This document shows positions 16,326 through 25,882 of a DNA stretch of 64,000 nt, one piece after another. A program made the translations under genes and the position numbers. The stretch is taken from positions 1 through 64,000 of the forward strand of contig PAHR01000021.1 in assembly GCA_002705265.1 (NCBI GenBank). The letters run 5' to 3'. Each line of letters opens with the position of its first letter. Within the stretch, counting starts at the first letter, position 1. The DNA comes from Pelagibacteraceae bacterium (GTDB lineage Bacteria > Pseudomonadota > Alphaproteobacteria > HIMB59). The notes under the pieces are model-generated. The model saw only the letters and a list, made by a program, of their open reading frames with translations. It was not told the origin of the DNA and searched no databases.

Positions 16326-17597
16326 TTAATTTATAAAACCCCCTGCAATTAAAGCTGAACCAAATGAAGCCTGAGTAGATAATGGGGTAACTAATTTAAT
16401 ATCTAGAATTTTAGATCTAATCTTGTTCCAATTATCATTGTTTGAACCACCGCCAACAGTAAAAATCTCATTGGGATAATCTCCTCCAATTTCTTTTAAT
16501 CTTGAGTAACATAATTTCTCTACATTTGATATTCCTTCTAATATTGCTTGAAAAAAAATTATTTCTGAATCAGGCCTAGGTTCTAAAATTGCTTTTTTAT
16601 TAGGATCGTTATATGGAAATCTCTCTCCTGTTTTAAATAAGGGGTAATAATCCATACCAGTTAGTTTAGAAGGATTGACTTGTCTAGAAAGTGATTCAAT
16701 CTTATCTTCAAATAAATGCTTTAGGATATTCCCTCCCACATTTGAAGCCCCACCTGCAAGCCACTTGCTTCCTAGTTTATGGCTATAAATACCATAATCT
16801 TTGTTAAATATAGGTTTTTTAGATATGTACTTAACTACTAAACTAGATCCTATAGATGTAACTGCTTGACCAATTTTATTTGCTCCAGTTGCTAAAAAGG
16901 CGGCAATGCTATCTGTTGTACCTGCTACAACTTGAGTTTTTTTATTGAAACCTAAGTCTAAGAGTTCTTTATTTTGTAAAAAATTTAATGTCGTTCCGGG
17001 TGATAAAATTTTTGGCAGGCTTTCTTGATTTATTGGCAATTTAGCAATCCAATCTGGCCATTTTTTATTCACACAATCATATCCTAATTTTAATGAATTA
17101 TTATCATCAGAGTAAATAAATTCATTAATAATTTTACCTGCTATCCAATCAGCTTGGTGTAAAATTTTATATGATTGGATATCTTTTTTCTTATCTTTGA
17201 TGATTTTTAGTGCTCTTACTAAAGCATTACTTGAACTAGATACTATGGGATGATTATCAGAGATTTTTTCAACTAATTTACCTTCATTAATGGAAGATGT
17301 ATCATTATACATTATCGCATTGGATAAAGGCATTCCCACAAAGTCAGTTAGGAGCACTGTGCCTGATGTACCATTTACAGAAATCTTATTAATTGATTGT
17401 ATATCAAAATTTTTTTTTAAATTATTACTAAGCTCTATAAAAGCATTCCACCAAATATAAGGGTCTTGAGAAATTATATTATTTTTCTCTAAAGGGAGAG
17501 GTATTGGAACTTGGCAGTTATAAATTTCCTTTTTATCTTTATTAATTACCGATGCTCGAACACCGGATGTACCAAAGTCAATACCAAGAAACATCAA
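16326..17597 (-). CDS. D-ribulokinase-type FGGY kinase (system B)
   Basis: This 423-residue FGGY kinase is shorter than xylulokinases and matches the compact cyanobacterial/plant D-ribulose kinase group. GIDFGTSGVRASV, NGTSGTVLLTD, AGTTDSIAAFLATGA, AVTSIGSSLVVK, YSHKLGSKWLAGGASNVGG and GERFPYNDP are the group's recognisable blocks. The reaction would be ATP-dependent phosphorylation of D-ribulose, the product of ribitol or arabitol oxidation, to ribulose-5-phosphate. This fits the RpiB-type isomerase encoded downstream. The identification rests on remembered family motifs rather than a search. It overlaps the aldolase gene by 4 nt. Confidence 0.82.
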   Translation of the reverse strand: MMFLGIDFGTSGVRASVINKDKKEIYNCQVPIPLPLEKNNIISQDPYIWWNAFIELSNNLKKNFDIQSINKISVNGTSGTVLLTDFVGMPLSNAIMYNDTSSINEGKLVEKISDNHPIVSSSSNALVRALKIIKDKKKDIQSYKILHQADWIAGKIINEFIYSDDNNSLKLGYDCVNKKWPDWIAKLPINQESLPKILSPGTTLNFLQNKELLDLGFNKKTQVVAGTTDSIAAFLATGANKIGQAVTSIGSSLVVKYISKKPIFNKDYGIYSHKLGSKWLAGGASNVGGNILKHLFEDKIESLSRQVNPSKLTGMDYYPLFKTGERFPYNDPNKKAILEPRPDSEIIFFQAILEGISNVEKLCYSRLKEIGGDYPNEIFTVGGGSNNDNWNKIRSKILDIKLVTPLSTQASFGSALIAGGFIN

Positions 17598-18619
17598 TTA
17601 ATTGTCTGTCTATATATCTCTGCATCCCAATTTAGCAATTCATTTTCTTGATTTTGAGTAAAATATTTTATCTCATTATCTAATTGGACTCTTAATAAAA
17701 TTTCTATAAAGCAATCCATCATTTCTCTTGCTGCATCAATACAACTGTTAGATTCAAACAGACCGTATTTTTCTATAATTAAAAAAGGCGGGGGCTTAAT
17801 TTCCTTTTTCTTCATCTCTGAATTAAACTTATTAGCATCATCTGAGGATTTAAAAACGGGAACACCTGGTCCTAAGAAAATTACATGATCTGGATATAAA
17901 GATTTAGAAAAAATTTCTAGTAACTTTTTATCAGATGTTTGAAAAATCCTATATTTTTCAGTATTTTTAAAAATATAATCAGTAACTTCTACCTCATCAT
18001 CAATATCATATAGCGGGCATGAGTCATTATATACTTGGTCTAATTTATCGTGAGTTTCAATTAATAGATCATAGGTTCTTTCAAGGCTATCTCCAGCTAC
18101 TATCAATCCATGATTTTCTAAAATAATAATTTGAGTATCACTTTTTATTATACTTTTCATCAAATTTGTTAAAGGCACGCCTGGTCTTATATAAGGTACA
18201 AATACTATATCTTTACCAAGTTTTTGTTTTAATAATTTTTCTGAATTCACATAAACTGCATTAGCAATTATAGAAGTAGAGTGTACATGTAATACGTATT
18301 TAAATTTAAGTAATGCGTGGAAAGAGGTCTCAGTCGAAGGACGCAGATCATTATTGGAAATGATATCCTCTACAAAATTATCATCAACGTCATTGCTAAT
18401 TTTTTTTTGAATTGATTTTAGGTTTACTTCAACAAATATATCTTTTTTTAAAGAATCTTCTAACCATGTTCCTGAAGCTTTAATAAACATACTATCATCA
18501 AGTTTAATGGAAGTATTTCCTCCAGCTGCCTGAACCAGATTTTTATTCGAACCAAGTTTATATGAAATTTCTTTGAAATTTTTAAGTTCTTCTTCTACAG
18601 AAGAATTAATATTTACCAT
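17594..18619 (-). CDS. Class II aldolase with C-terminal extension, stand-alone RhaD-like (system B)
   Basis: The protein resembles the aldolase half of the RhaD-SDR fusion at 1436, including the extension after the core (YPDHVIFLGPGVPVF, then a C-terminal ELLNWDAEIYRQ), but lacks the SDR domain. GGNTSIK, HVHST and ENHGL mark the phosphate- and zinc-binding sites. The track start at 18637 is a TTG; I prefer ATG at 18619, leaving a 14-nt overlap with the upstream aldolase gene. It would cleave a ketose 1-phosphate into a triose phosphate and an aldehyde. It is one of two class II aldolase genes in tandem. Confidence 0.83.
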   Translation of the reverse strand: MVNINSSVEEELKNFKEISYKLGSNKNLVQAAGGNTSIKLDDSMFIKASGTWLEDSLKKDIFVEVNLKSIQKKISNDVDDNFVEDIISNNDLRPSTETSFHALLKFKYVLHVHSTSIIANAVYVNSEKLLKQKLGKDIVFVPYIRPGVPLTNLMKSIIKSDTQIIILENHGLIVAGDSLERTYDLLIETHDKLDQVYNDSCPLYDIDDEVEVTDYIFKNTEKYRIFQTSDKKLLEIFSKSLYPDHVIFLGPGVPVFKSSDDANKFNSEMKKKEIKPPPFLIIEKYGLFESNSCIDAAREMMDCFIEILLRVQLDNEIKYFTQNQENELLNWDAEIYRQTIN

Positions 18620-19247
18620 ATGACTTAATTGCCTCAACTATTATTTTCATATATTTATTTTCAACAAGCTTGGGCTTACCATTTATTCTTGCAATTGTAA
18701 TTTGTTTACAAAGTATTTCAAACTCTTCTGTCAAAAACATTGCTTCTTCCAAATCTTTACCACAAGTAATAGGTCCATGATTTGCCAACAGACATGCTTT
18801 CCTATCCTTAAGAGCTTTTAATGCTGCTTTAGATAATTCCTTTGAGCCTGGAAGGGCAAAAGTTGAACATTTAATGGTGTCGCCACCCATAAACCCAATC
18901 ATGTAGTGATATGGCTTAATGTCTTTTCTTAAGATCGACATCCCAGATCCATAAGCAGGATGATTATGGACTACAACATTGAACTCTTTTCTATTTTTTA
19001 AAATATCTAAATGAAACATCCACTCACTAGATGGTTTCCAAATTCCTTGATGTTTGCCTTTATTATCAACAAAAACAATGTCTTTTGCTTTCATCCCATC
19101 ATAGGATATCCCAGAAGGTGTAATGAGCATGCCGTCTTTCCATCTGACGCTGATATTTCCTGCTTTTCCTTGATTTAATCCTTTTTCTTCAAGAATTAAG
19201 CATGCTTTAATTATGCTTTCTCTTACTTGTTTTTCTTTTTTATTCAT
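18606..19247 (-). CDS. Class II aldolase, FucA/AraD-like (system B)
   Basis: This compact aldolase of about 213 residues has all the family features: QGKAGNISVR for phosphate binding, PSSEW with the acidic catalytic residue, the first two zinc histidines in VVHNHPAYG and the third in LANHGP. It resembles fuculose-phosphate aldolase and related sugar-phosphate aldolases or epimerases. The track start at 19265 is TTG. The correct start is most likely ATG at 19247, because AGAAAGGA lies 5 nt upstream of it. The gene begins 11 nt after the hydroxyacid dehydrogenase stop. Two neighbouring aldolases suggest that the pathway handles two stereoisomers or two steps. Confidence 0.87.
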   Translation of the reverse strand: MNKKEKQVRESIIKACLILEEKGLNQGKAGNISVRWKDGMLITPSGISYDGMKAKDIVFVDNKGKHQGIWKPSSEWMFHLDILKNRKEFNVVVHNHPAYGSGMSILRKDIKPYHYMIGFMGGDTIKCSTFALPGSKELSKAALKALKDRKACLLANHGPITCGKDLEEAMFLTEEFEILCKQITIARINGKPKLVENKYMKIIVEAIKSYGKY

Positions 19248-19258
19248 GTTTGTCCTTT

Positions 19259-20299
19259 CTAACAAATCTTATTAATTAGCTTTTTGTTTTCTAAATAATT
19301 TTTTAAGTCTTCAGCTATTACTTCGGCTGCATAATAGACAGTCTTGATCGAGGCTCCCGCAATATGCGGAGTTAATGTAACATTGTCAAGTTTTCTTAAG
19401 GGATGGTTTCCTGGCAATGGTTCAATATCAAATGTATCTAACGCCGCACCACTCAGATGTCCGCTTTTAAGATTATCTAACAAAGCATCATAATCTACCA
19501 GGGGACCTCTTGCGGTATTAATAAAATAAGAATGTTTTTTCATGTTACTAAATTCAGGACCTGCAAAAAATTTTTCTGTTTCTTTTGTTACTCTCGCGTG
19601 TAGCGATACTACATCTGATCTTGATAAAAGCTCTTCTTTTGAAACTCTTTCAATATTATTCTTTTTATCAATTTCATCTTTCTCCACAAACGGGTCAGTA
19701 AAAATGATTTTACAACCAAATGGTATTAATAAATCCCTTACTCTTTTCCCAATATGACTATATCCGACAAGACCAACGGTGAGTTCAGATAATTCTCTTC
19801 CTGTAATATCAAATCTATAAAGGTCTCCCCTCCATTCACCATTAATCATACTTTGGTGACCTTTTGTAACTAATCTCGTTTCAGATAATATTGATGCTAT
19901 CGTGAACTCCGCTACTGCTGATGCGTTTCTTCCCGGGGCATTAACAACAGTAATGTTATTTTTTTTACAAGCATCTATGTCAATATTTACTGGACCACCT
20001 CTTGATACTCCAATAAATTTTAAATTTGGAAGTTTTTCAATAATTGCTTCAGTAATCGGCGCCAAATCAGTGATTAAAATTTCATTGTCTTTTACAATGC
20101 TTACAACATCTTCTTCGGTTCCAAAGTATTCTTTTACTTTAGAAAAATTATCTTTTCCGTAATCATTATGAAAAGGACCATCTGGCCATTCGATATCTTT
20201 TTTTAAGAAGTCAAGATCATAGCTATTTAATTTTTTTGATATTACTTCTTCAAAAATATCAGCTTTCATAAAGCGATCACCATATATGCTAATTTTCAT
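19259..20299 (-). CDS. D-isomer-specific 2-hydroxyacid dehydrogenase (system B)
   Basis: The 346-residue protein has the split catalytic domain and Rossmann domain of the phosphoglycerate/hydroxypyruvate/glycerate dehydrogenase family. The NAD motif is VGYSHIGKRV, and the catalytic triad Arg (NTARGPLVD), Glu (FDIEPLPG) and His (TPHIAGAS) is intact. It likely reduces or oxidises a hydroxy acid derived from the imported substrate, for example from the aldehyde released by the aldolases. No ACT domain follows, so it is not a regulated SerA. It overlaps the kinase gene by 1 nt. Confidence 0.88.
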   Translation of the reverse strand: MKISIYGDRFMKADIFEEVISKKLNSYDLDFLKKDIEWPDGPFHNDYGKDNFSKVKEYFGTEEDVVSIVKDNEILITDLAPITEAIIEKLPNLKFIGVSRGGPVNIDIDACKKNNITVVNAPGRNASAVAEFTIASILSETRLVTKGHQSMINGEWRGDLYRFDITGRELSELTVGLVGYSHIGKRVRDLLIPFGCKIIFTDPFVEKDEIDKKNNIERVSKEELLSRSDVVSLHARVTKETEKFFAGPEFSNMKKHSYFINTARGPLVDYDALLDNLKSGHLSGAALDTFDIEPLPGNHPLRKLDNVTLTPHIAGASIKTVYYAAEVIAEDLKNYLENKKLINKIC

Positions 20300-21858
20300 T
20301 AATCATTTTCCTTTAAATCAGAGTAAGAATTCCAAAATGGGCCCATATTTTGATATCCTTTTTTATATGTTTCAAAAGCATTATTATATATGTCGGATAG
20401 CTCCTCATCATAATTTTCAATTTTACTTAAGTAGGGATTTATCCAATCTTTATTTGAGTCTTCATATTCTTTGTAATGCTTAAGTGCTAATAAGCCCACG
20501 ATGCAGGCACCTGCAGCACCCTGTTCACTATTATTTATAACTTGAACATCATTTTTGGTTACGGCACCAACAATCTTTCTTACTAGATTACTTTTGCTAG
20601 CTCCACCAGTTAACATTAGTAGATCTAATTTAGCTCCGAATTCTGTGTAGCAATCCCTACATGCATAAGCTAATCCTTCATACAAAGCTCTAACTAAATC
20701 ATAGGTAGATGTTGTGGTGCTTAATCCTAAATATTGAGCTCTGGCTTTAACGTTTACAAATGGTCCTCTTTCGCCATTTGGTGAAATAAAAGGGTGGTAA
20801 AAAATTTGAGCGGGACTAGATTTTGATGCACCGTCCTCAAATATTTTTAATATTTTATCTTTGTCTGCCTTTAAGCTTGAATAGTCGCCTATGATTGTAG
20901 AAAAAATATCAATTAACCAATCTGTATTTAAAGAGGCTACCATATTTGATATCATCTTGGCATTCGCATTTGAGCCAGAAATTGGAAGTGTATATCCTAA
21001 TTGTTTTGAGGTATCGGCTTGTTTTTTTTCAAAGTCTACAAAAATGTGTATCCCGGCTGTTCCTAGGACAGTACATCCAATTTTTTTATTTTTATTAACA
21101 AAACCACTTCCGATACCAGAACAAACTATATCTACAGGAGCTAGTATAATAGACAGTCCTTCTTTAAGACCTAGTGCTTTTGAAGCATCACTGCTTAATT
21201 TTCCAATATATTCGGTACTATCTATCATGTTAGGTTGCTTTGGTTTCATATCTTTAAAATCAAGTATCTCTAAAATTTTATCATCATATTTTCTAGTCAC
21301 AGGGGATCCCCATGTCATATTTCCCGAGCCAATTTCTGTAAGTAAATCACCTGTCATTTTATGAAATATCCAATCTTGGCATCTCAATACCTTATCAATT
21401 TTCGCAAACCTATCAGGTTCATTCAAATAAATATGAAACATCTGTCCTGTTTGCATAGAGGAATTCAATCCTGTATGAGTGATAGAGGTTATACTTTTAC
21501 CAATGTTGTTATTTCTCCACTCATCAATTAAATCCCCTGATCTGCCATCAAGCCATAAAGCTGCATCGCCTACAGGATTTTGAGATTTATCTATGGGCCA
21601 GCTACCGTCTCCTTGGCCTGTAATAGATATTGCAATAACATTATCTACGAGATCTCCCATCTTTAATTTAAGTTTAGAAAATGCCTGTACAACCTTTGAC
21701 CATGTTTCTTCTAGGTTTTGTTCTGCCTTGTTTCCTTTTCTGTAATAAACTTTATTAGGGACGGATGCTGTCTCTATGAGCTTGCCCTCAAGTGTAAAAG
21801 CGACAAACTTGATCAAGGACGTACCAGCATCTAGTCCGATAATGATTTCTTTTGCCAT
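20299..21858 (-). CDS. EryA-like polyol (erythritol-type) kinase, FGGY family (system B)
   Basis: The 519-residue FGGY kinase shows blocks that I associate with Brucella/rhizobial erythritol kinase. They are GLDAGTSLIKFVAF at the N-terminus, SVPN, SITGQGDGSW, LWLDGRSG, CQDWIF and GCTVLGTAGIHI. ATP-dependent phosphorylation of erythritol or a similar linear polyol is the expected reaction. It is the first enzyme gene after the transporter genes and overlaps the second ATPase gene by 1 nt, as expected for the entry step. An AI-2-kinase or L-xylulose-kinase-like specificity cannot be excluded from sequence alone. No EryB/EryC-named set is complete here. Confidence 0.8.
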   Translation of the reverse strand: MAKEIIIGLDAGTSLIKFVAFTLEGKLIETASVPNKVYYRKGNKAEQNLEETWSKVVQAFSKLKLKMGDLVDNVIAISITGQGDGSWPIDKSQNPVGDAALWLDGRSGDLIDEWRNNNIGKSITSITHTGLNSSMQTGQMFHIYLNEPDRFAKIDKVLRCQDWIFHKMTGDLLTEIGSGNMTWGSPVTRKYDDKILEILDFKDMKPKQPNMIDSTEYIGKLSSDASKALGLKEGLSIILAPVDIVCSGIGSGFVNKNKKIGCTVLGTAGIHIFVDFEKKQADTSKQLGYTLPISGSNANAKMISNMVASLNTDWLIDIFSTIIGDYSSLKADKDKILKIFEDGASKSSPAQIFYHPFISPNGERGPFVNVKARAQYLGLSTTTSTYDLVRALYEGLAYACRDCYTEFGAKLDLLMLTGGASKSNLVRKIVGAVTKNDVQVINNSEQGAAGACIVGLLALKHYKEYEDSNKDWINPYLSKIENYDEELSDIYNNAFETYKKGYQNMGPFWNSYSDLKEND

Positions 21859-22991
21859 TAAATTCCGTTGAATATAACTTCTTCAGAATCTCGATTAAAA
21901 GCATTAATGGACTCTGAAGGAAAATGCATTTTTATATCAGAGCTTGGTTGAAAGTTTCTGTCTGCCACGCTTATAATTGATGAGCCGCCAATTTCAATTC
22001 CAATATGAACTTGATCTCCTAGCCAATGATAGGTGGAACTTTCTGCCTTGCCTTCTAAATTTGTAGTTTCTTTATTAAAGTTAATTTTGTGAGGGCGAAT
22101 ACCTAAAGTAATAATTTGTTCATTCGCAATTTTATTTAAATTTTCTTTGTTTAACTCATTATTAGAATACTTAATAGAAAAATTTTTTTCATCTTTGTCA
22201 TTTAAAATTTCGAAAGTCAAATGGGTTTCTGTTTTTAAAACTTTTGCTTTGAGAATGTTCATTGGTGGCTCTCCAATAAAAGATGCAACAAATACATTAG
22301 AAGGTTTAGAGCTGATGTCATAAGGAGAAGCTAATTGTTTAAGATCTCCCTCTTCCATAACTGCTATTTTATCTGCGAGGGCAACTGCTTCAGTTTGGTC
22401 ATGTGTAACAAAAATAACAGTTTTATTATTATGTTGAATATAATCTTTAACTCTCGCTCTAAGAACCGCTCGAAGCTGGGGCTCAAGCTGTGACATAGGC
22501 TCATCTAATAAAAGTGCATCAGAATCTCTTACAAGAGCTCTTGCTAAACTAACTCTTTGTTGTTGTCCTCCAGATATAGAGGGAGGATATCTTTCTAAAA
22601 TATCAGTTATTTCGAGTAATTCTGAAACTTCTTTTACTTTACTATCAACTTCATTTTTTGAAATTTTTTCTTTCATTAAGCTAAACGCTATATTATCCCT
22701 AACAGTTAGTGGGGGATAAAGAGCATATCCTTCGAACGCCATAGCAACATTTCTTTCTGCCGGCTTTAAATCATTAACAAGCTTACCACTAATTTTTATT
22801 TCACCTGATGTAATAGTTTCAAATCCAGCGATCATTCTTAAGGTTGTTGTTTTTCCACAACCCGAGGAACCAAGGAGAGCTAAAATTTCCCCTTCTTCAA
22901 GATTTAAGTTAAAGTTATTTACTGCTTTTACATCTGTTCCTGCCTTAATTTCAAATATTTTGTTGAGATTATTTAATATAACTTTGGACAT
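21858..22991 (-). CDS. ABC transporter ATPase, second subunit of a non-identical pair (GlpT-like, system B)
   Basis: The 377-residue ATPase has Walker A GSSGCGKTTT (41-50), signature SISGGQQQRVSLARAL, Walker B ALLLDEPMSQLEP and switch His in FVTHDQTEA. Two positions are unusual: the Q-loop glutamine is replaced by Glu (MAFEGYALYP, residue 87), and the D-loop reads SQLEP instead of SNLDA. A C-terminal OB/TOBE domain follows. Its direct neighbour encodes a second ATPase with different defects, so a heterodimer is likely, as in the rhizobial glycerol transporter GlpSTPQV. This one keeps the catalytic Glu and switch His and is probably the active partner. Confidence 0.88.
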   Translation of the reverse strand: MSKVILNNLNKIFEIKAGTDVKAVNNFNLNLEEGEILALLGSSGCGKTTTLRMIAGFETITSGEIKISGKLVNDLKPAERNVAMAFEGYALYPPLTVRDNIAFSLMKEKISKNEVDSKVKEVSELLEITDILERYPPSISGGQQQRVSLARALVRDSDALLLDEPMSQLEPQLRAVLRARVKDYIQHNNKTVIFVTHDQTEAVALADKIAVMEEGDLKQLASPYDISSKPSNVFVASFIGEPPMNILKAKVLKTETHLTFEILNDKDEKNFSIKYSNNELNKENLNKIANEQIITLGIRPHKINFNKETTNLEGKAESSTYHWLGDQVHIGIEIGGSSIISVADRNFQPSSDIKMHFPSESINAFNRDSEEVIFNGI

Positions 22992-24074
22992 TTATTCTAA
23001 GTTCCTTTTTGTAATAGCGTCAAAAAAAAGACATTTATCCTCCTTAAAGGACACATATAGTTGTTCTTTTTCTTTTATGTTTTTAGCTTCCTCCTCGCTC
23101 ATTGAGCACAAAAGCTCTAAGCCATTAGAAAGCTTAACCAAAAATACTATTCTTAAATTTAATGGTGTTTTAGTTCTAAACTCAACTTTTAAAGATTCTT
23201 CAGTTTGTTGATTTGATAAATTAATGTCTTCTGGGCGTATACCAACAATACATTCTCCATTTTCTATACTTGTCTTTCTTTGTAAGATAATTTTTTCACC
23301 ATTACATTCAGCTATTACACGATTTTCATTTTTACTAATGACCGCATTAAAGTTGTTTATAGTTGGATCACCAAAAAGTTTCGCTGTAGTTAAAGAAGAA
23401 GGTTTTTCATAGATATTTTTTGGTAAGTCAATATCATTAAACTTTCCATCGTATAAAACAGCAATTCTATCAGCTAATGCCATTGCCTCTCTATAATCTT
23501 GAGATATATAAATTACTGTCGTATTAAATTCTTTAAGAACTTTTGGTAGTTCTAATCTCATTTCAAATCTTATTTTTGCATCTACGTTTCTCAAAGGATC
23601 ATCTAGTAGAACTACCGATGGTCTGTTTACTAAACTTCTGGCAAGAGATGTTCTTTGTTTTTGTCCATTTGATAATTCTTTTGGATATTGATTAAGAACA
23701 TGATCAATTTTTAAGAGATTTGCTATTTCTTTAACTTTGGAATCGATTTCATCTTGCGAAATATTATTTGCCTTTAATGGACTGGCGATGTTTTCGTATG
23801 CTTTCATATGGGGGTAAAGAGCAAAATTTTGAAAAGCCATTGAAACATCACGTTCTTCAGGATGTAAGTCATTTATAACTGCGTTTTCCATTTTTATTTC
23901 ACCTGAATCAGGAAGGAGAATGCCTGAAAGCAATCTTAATAAAACAGTTTTACCAGATCCCGATGGACCAAATATTACAAAAAATTCACCTTTATTAATT
24001 TCTGCATTGAGACCTTGTATAACTTTGTCATCCTTAAAGCTTTTTGAAATGCTTTCTAATTTAATGTAACTCAT
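22992..24074 (-). CDS. ABC transporter ATPase with degenerate catalytic residues (GlpS-like, system B)
   Basis: The 360-residue protein has an intact Walker A (GPSGSGKT, 36-43), but the signature reads LSNGQ (134-138). The Walker B catalytic Glu is Asp (VVLLDDP, residue 159), and the switch histidine is Gln (ISQDYREA, residue 192). Such changes usually leave a subunit that binds ATP but hydrolyses it poorly. It abuts the second ATPase gene with no intergenic base and overlaps the permease gene by 1 nt. The pairing of two non-identical ATPases resembles GlpS/GlpT of rhizobial glycerol importers; the assignment is by organisation and motif pattern. Confidence 0.88.
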   Translation of the reverse strand: MSYIKLESISKSFKDDKVIQGLNAEINKGEFFVIFGPSGSGKTVLLRLLSGILLPDSGEIKMENAVINDLHPEERDVSMAFQNFALYPHMKAYENIASPLKANNISQDEIDSKVKEIANLLKIDHVLNQYPKELSNGQKQRTSLARSLVNRPSVVLLDDPLRNVDAKIRFEMRLELPKVLKEFNTTVIYISQDYREAMALADRIAVLYDGKFNDIDLPKNIYEKPSSLTTAKLFGDPTINNFNAVISKNENRVIAECNGEKIILQRKTSIENGECIVGIRPEDINLSNQQTEESLKVEFRTKTPLNLRIVFLVKLSNGLELLCSMSEEEAKNIKEKEQLYVSFKEDKCLFFDAITKRNLE

Positions 24075-24928
24075 TAACCTTTAATTGCGCCTAAACTCAA
24101 TCCCTGAACAAGATACTTTTGAATAAATAAAGCCAGTATTAATGTAGGTAAAACTGAAACCACAATACCACACGCGATAAGCCCATATGGAATAGCGCTT
24201 GCTGTAATAAATGCTAGGGCACCAACAGTAACTGGCTGAATTGCGCTTGACCCTAAAATCAATGCAAAAACGAAATTATTCCAAGCATAAATAAAACACA
24301 ATAAAGATGCTGCCGCTATTCCTGGTTTTGCTAATGGAATAGAAATTTTCCAAAAAGATTGAAACCAAGAATGTCCATCTAATCTGTAGGCATATTCTAT
24401 ATCTGGACTTATATCTTCAAAATAACCTCTAACAATCCATAACAATAATGGAAGTGTAATAAGCTGGTATACCCAAATTAGTGCGATATAACTATCGTAA
24501 AGGCCTATCTGTGTAAAATATAAATTTAAAGGGATAATTATTAATAATGCAGGCGCAAATCTAAAACTTAAAAGAGTAAAAGCTATATCTTCTCCTCCTT
24601 TAAATTTATACCTAGCAAAGGCATAAGCGGCCGGAACACCAAGAACAAGAGTTAAAGCAACTGAAAAGCTAGAAAGTATAGCGCTATTAATTAAATTTTG
24701 TTTAAAATAAATATACATCGTTGCAAATCCTGGAATTGAAATTTCCCCTTCCCATATTCCAATGTAGTTTTTAAGGGTTGGCTCATAAAATAAAACTGGT
24801 ACTTTTCTTAAAATCTCATCATTTGTCATAAATGACATGTTTAAAATCCAAGCTATTGGAAATAGAAAAAATAAAATAATTGCGGCATAAGCAAATATTT
24901 TTAAGATAGACCAAATATTAAATTTCAT
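24074..24928 (-). CDS. MalG-type ABC permease (system B)
   Basis: The 284-residue inner-membrane subunit has about six helices: an N-terminal one at FAYAAIILFFLFPIAWILNM, further helices at ALTLVLGVPAAYAFARY and later, the EAA loop YAYRLDGHSWFQSFWKISIPL and the terminal QGLSLGAIKG. The EAA loop departs from consensus (EYAYRLDG rather than EAAxxDG), which may match the unusual ATPase pair. It overlaps the partner permease gene by 4 nt (ATGA) and the ATPase gene by 1 nt. Confidence 0.91.
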   Translation of the reverse strand: MKFNIWSILKIFAYAAIILFFLFPIAWILNMSFMTNDEILRKVPVLFYEPTLKNYIGIWEGEISIPGFATMYIYFKQNLINSAILSSFSVALTLVLGVPAAYAFARYKFKGGEDIAFTLLSFRFAPALLIIIPLNLYFTQIGLYDSYIALIWVYQLITLPLLLWIVRGYFEDISPDIEYAYRLDGHSWFQSFWKISIPLAKPGIAAASLLCFIYAWNNFVFALILGSSAIQPVTVGALAFITASAIPYGLIACGIVVSVLPTLILALFIQKYLVQGLSLGAIKG

Positions 24929-25815
24929 TGAAGTAGCTCACCTTTAGTCTTAATTTTTAATTTTTGCCATTGTTGCACAAACACATGACACAAAAAGTAA
25001 CAAATTGCCCATAATACAACCATCATCGCAGCTGACTTGCCTATATTAGTATACTGAAAAGTATGAAGGTATGCTGACACTTGAAAGACCATACTGCTTT
25101 CTCCAGGTCCTCCTTGAGATAAAGCATAAATTATATCAAATTGCTGAATGCTCTCAAGCAAACGAAAAAGACTGGCGGTTAAAATAAATGGAAATAACAT
25201 AGGGAGTGTAATTCTAAAAAATTTATAGTATTCAGGAACTCCATCGAGTTCGGCAGCTTCAAAAGGCTGTCTTGGAAGTGACCTTAGGCCTGCTAATAAT
25301 AAGACCATTATAAAGGGCGTAAAAACCCAAACATCAACCATTATTAATGTAAACAAAACCGTATCTGGATGACTTGCCCAAGTGAATTCACTCAATCCAA
25401 CAAAGGAGAGAATATAATTCACAATCCCAAAGTTTGGATTTATCATTAACTTCCAAATTAAGGAAGCAAGAGCGGGCGCGATCATCAATGGTAAAATTAG
25501 CAAAACACCTAAAATATTATTTAGCCAGTTTCTTTTAGCTAGAAGCAAAGCTATTCCTAACCCTAATAATAGCTCAACAATTATCGTGAAAAAAGTATAG
25601 GTCAGAGAAACTTTTATTGTGTTCCAAAAAGAAGCATCAGTAAAAATATTAATATAGTTATCAAACCAAATAAATCCTTTCATATGAGGCATTTTTAAGT
25701 TGTACCTTTGAAGAGAATAATAAACTGCTGTAAAGAATGGAATTAATATTCCAACACAAACTAATAATGCGGGAAGAGTTAAGACATATGGGAATAGTTT
25801 ACGGTTAATTTTCAT
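24925..25815 (-). CDS. MalF-type ABC permease (system B)
   Basis: The 296-residue membrane subunit opens with a helix at LFPYVLTLPALLVCVGILIPFF and contains a conserved EAA loop (EAAELDGVPEYYKFFRITLPM). A typical periplasmic turn, YALSQGGPGESS, lies before the last helices. It forms the channel with the MalG-type subunit encoded immediately downstream (4-nt overlap). A 67-nt gap with a stem-loop separates it from the binding-protein gene upstream. The ATG start at 25815 fits the first helix. Confidence 0.92.
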   Translation of the reverse strand: MKINRKLFPYVLTLPALLVCVGILIPFFTAVYYSLQRYNLKMPHMKGFIWFDNYINIFTDASFWNTIKVSLTYTFFTIIVELLLGLGIALLLAKRNWLNNILGVLLILPLMIAPALASLIWKLMINPNFGIVNYILSFVGLSEFTWASHPDTVLFTLIMVDVWVFTPFIMVLLLAGLRSLPRQPFEAAELDGVPEYYKFFRITLPMLFPFILTASLFRLLESIQQFDIIYALSQGGPGESSMVFQVSAYLHTFQYTNIGKSAAMMVVLWAICYFLCHVFVQQWQKLKIKTKGELLQ

Positions 25816-25833
25816 ATTTATTATTGAACGTAT

Positions 25834-25868
25834 CCTACACCGCTTTTGATAAAATTAAACGGTGTAGG
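25834..25868 (-). promoter_or_regulatory. Intercistronic hairpin after the system B binding-protein gene
   Basis: A 9-bp perfect stem (CCTACACCG / CGGTGTAGG) with a 17-nt loop lies between the binding-protein stop and the MalF-type permease start. No T run follows on the transcribed strand, so a role in mRNA 3' protection or partial attenuation is more likely than full termination. It sits in the same operon position as the hairpin at 8110-8140 but differs in sequence. Confidence 0.55.
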
Positions 25869-25882
25869 TTAAAAGATTTAAT

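Noticed and set aside
20891-21364. 157-residue plus-strand ORF inside the EryA-like kinase gene
   Set aside because: Antisense to conserved FGGY motifs; composition typical of a shadow.
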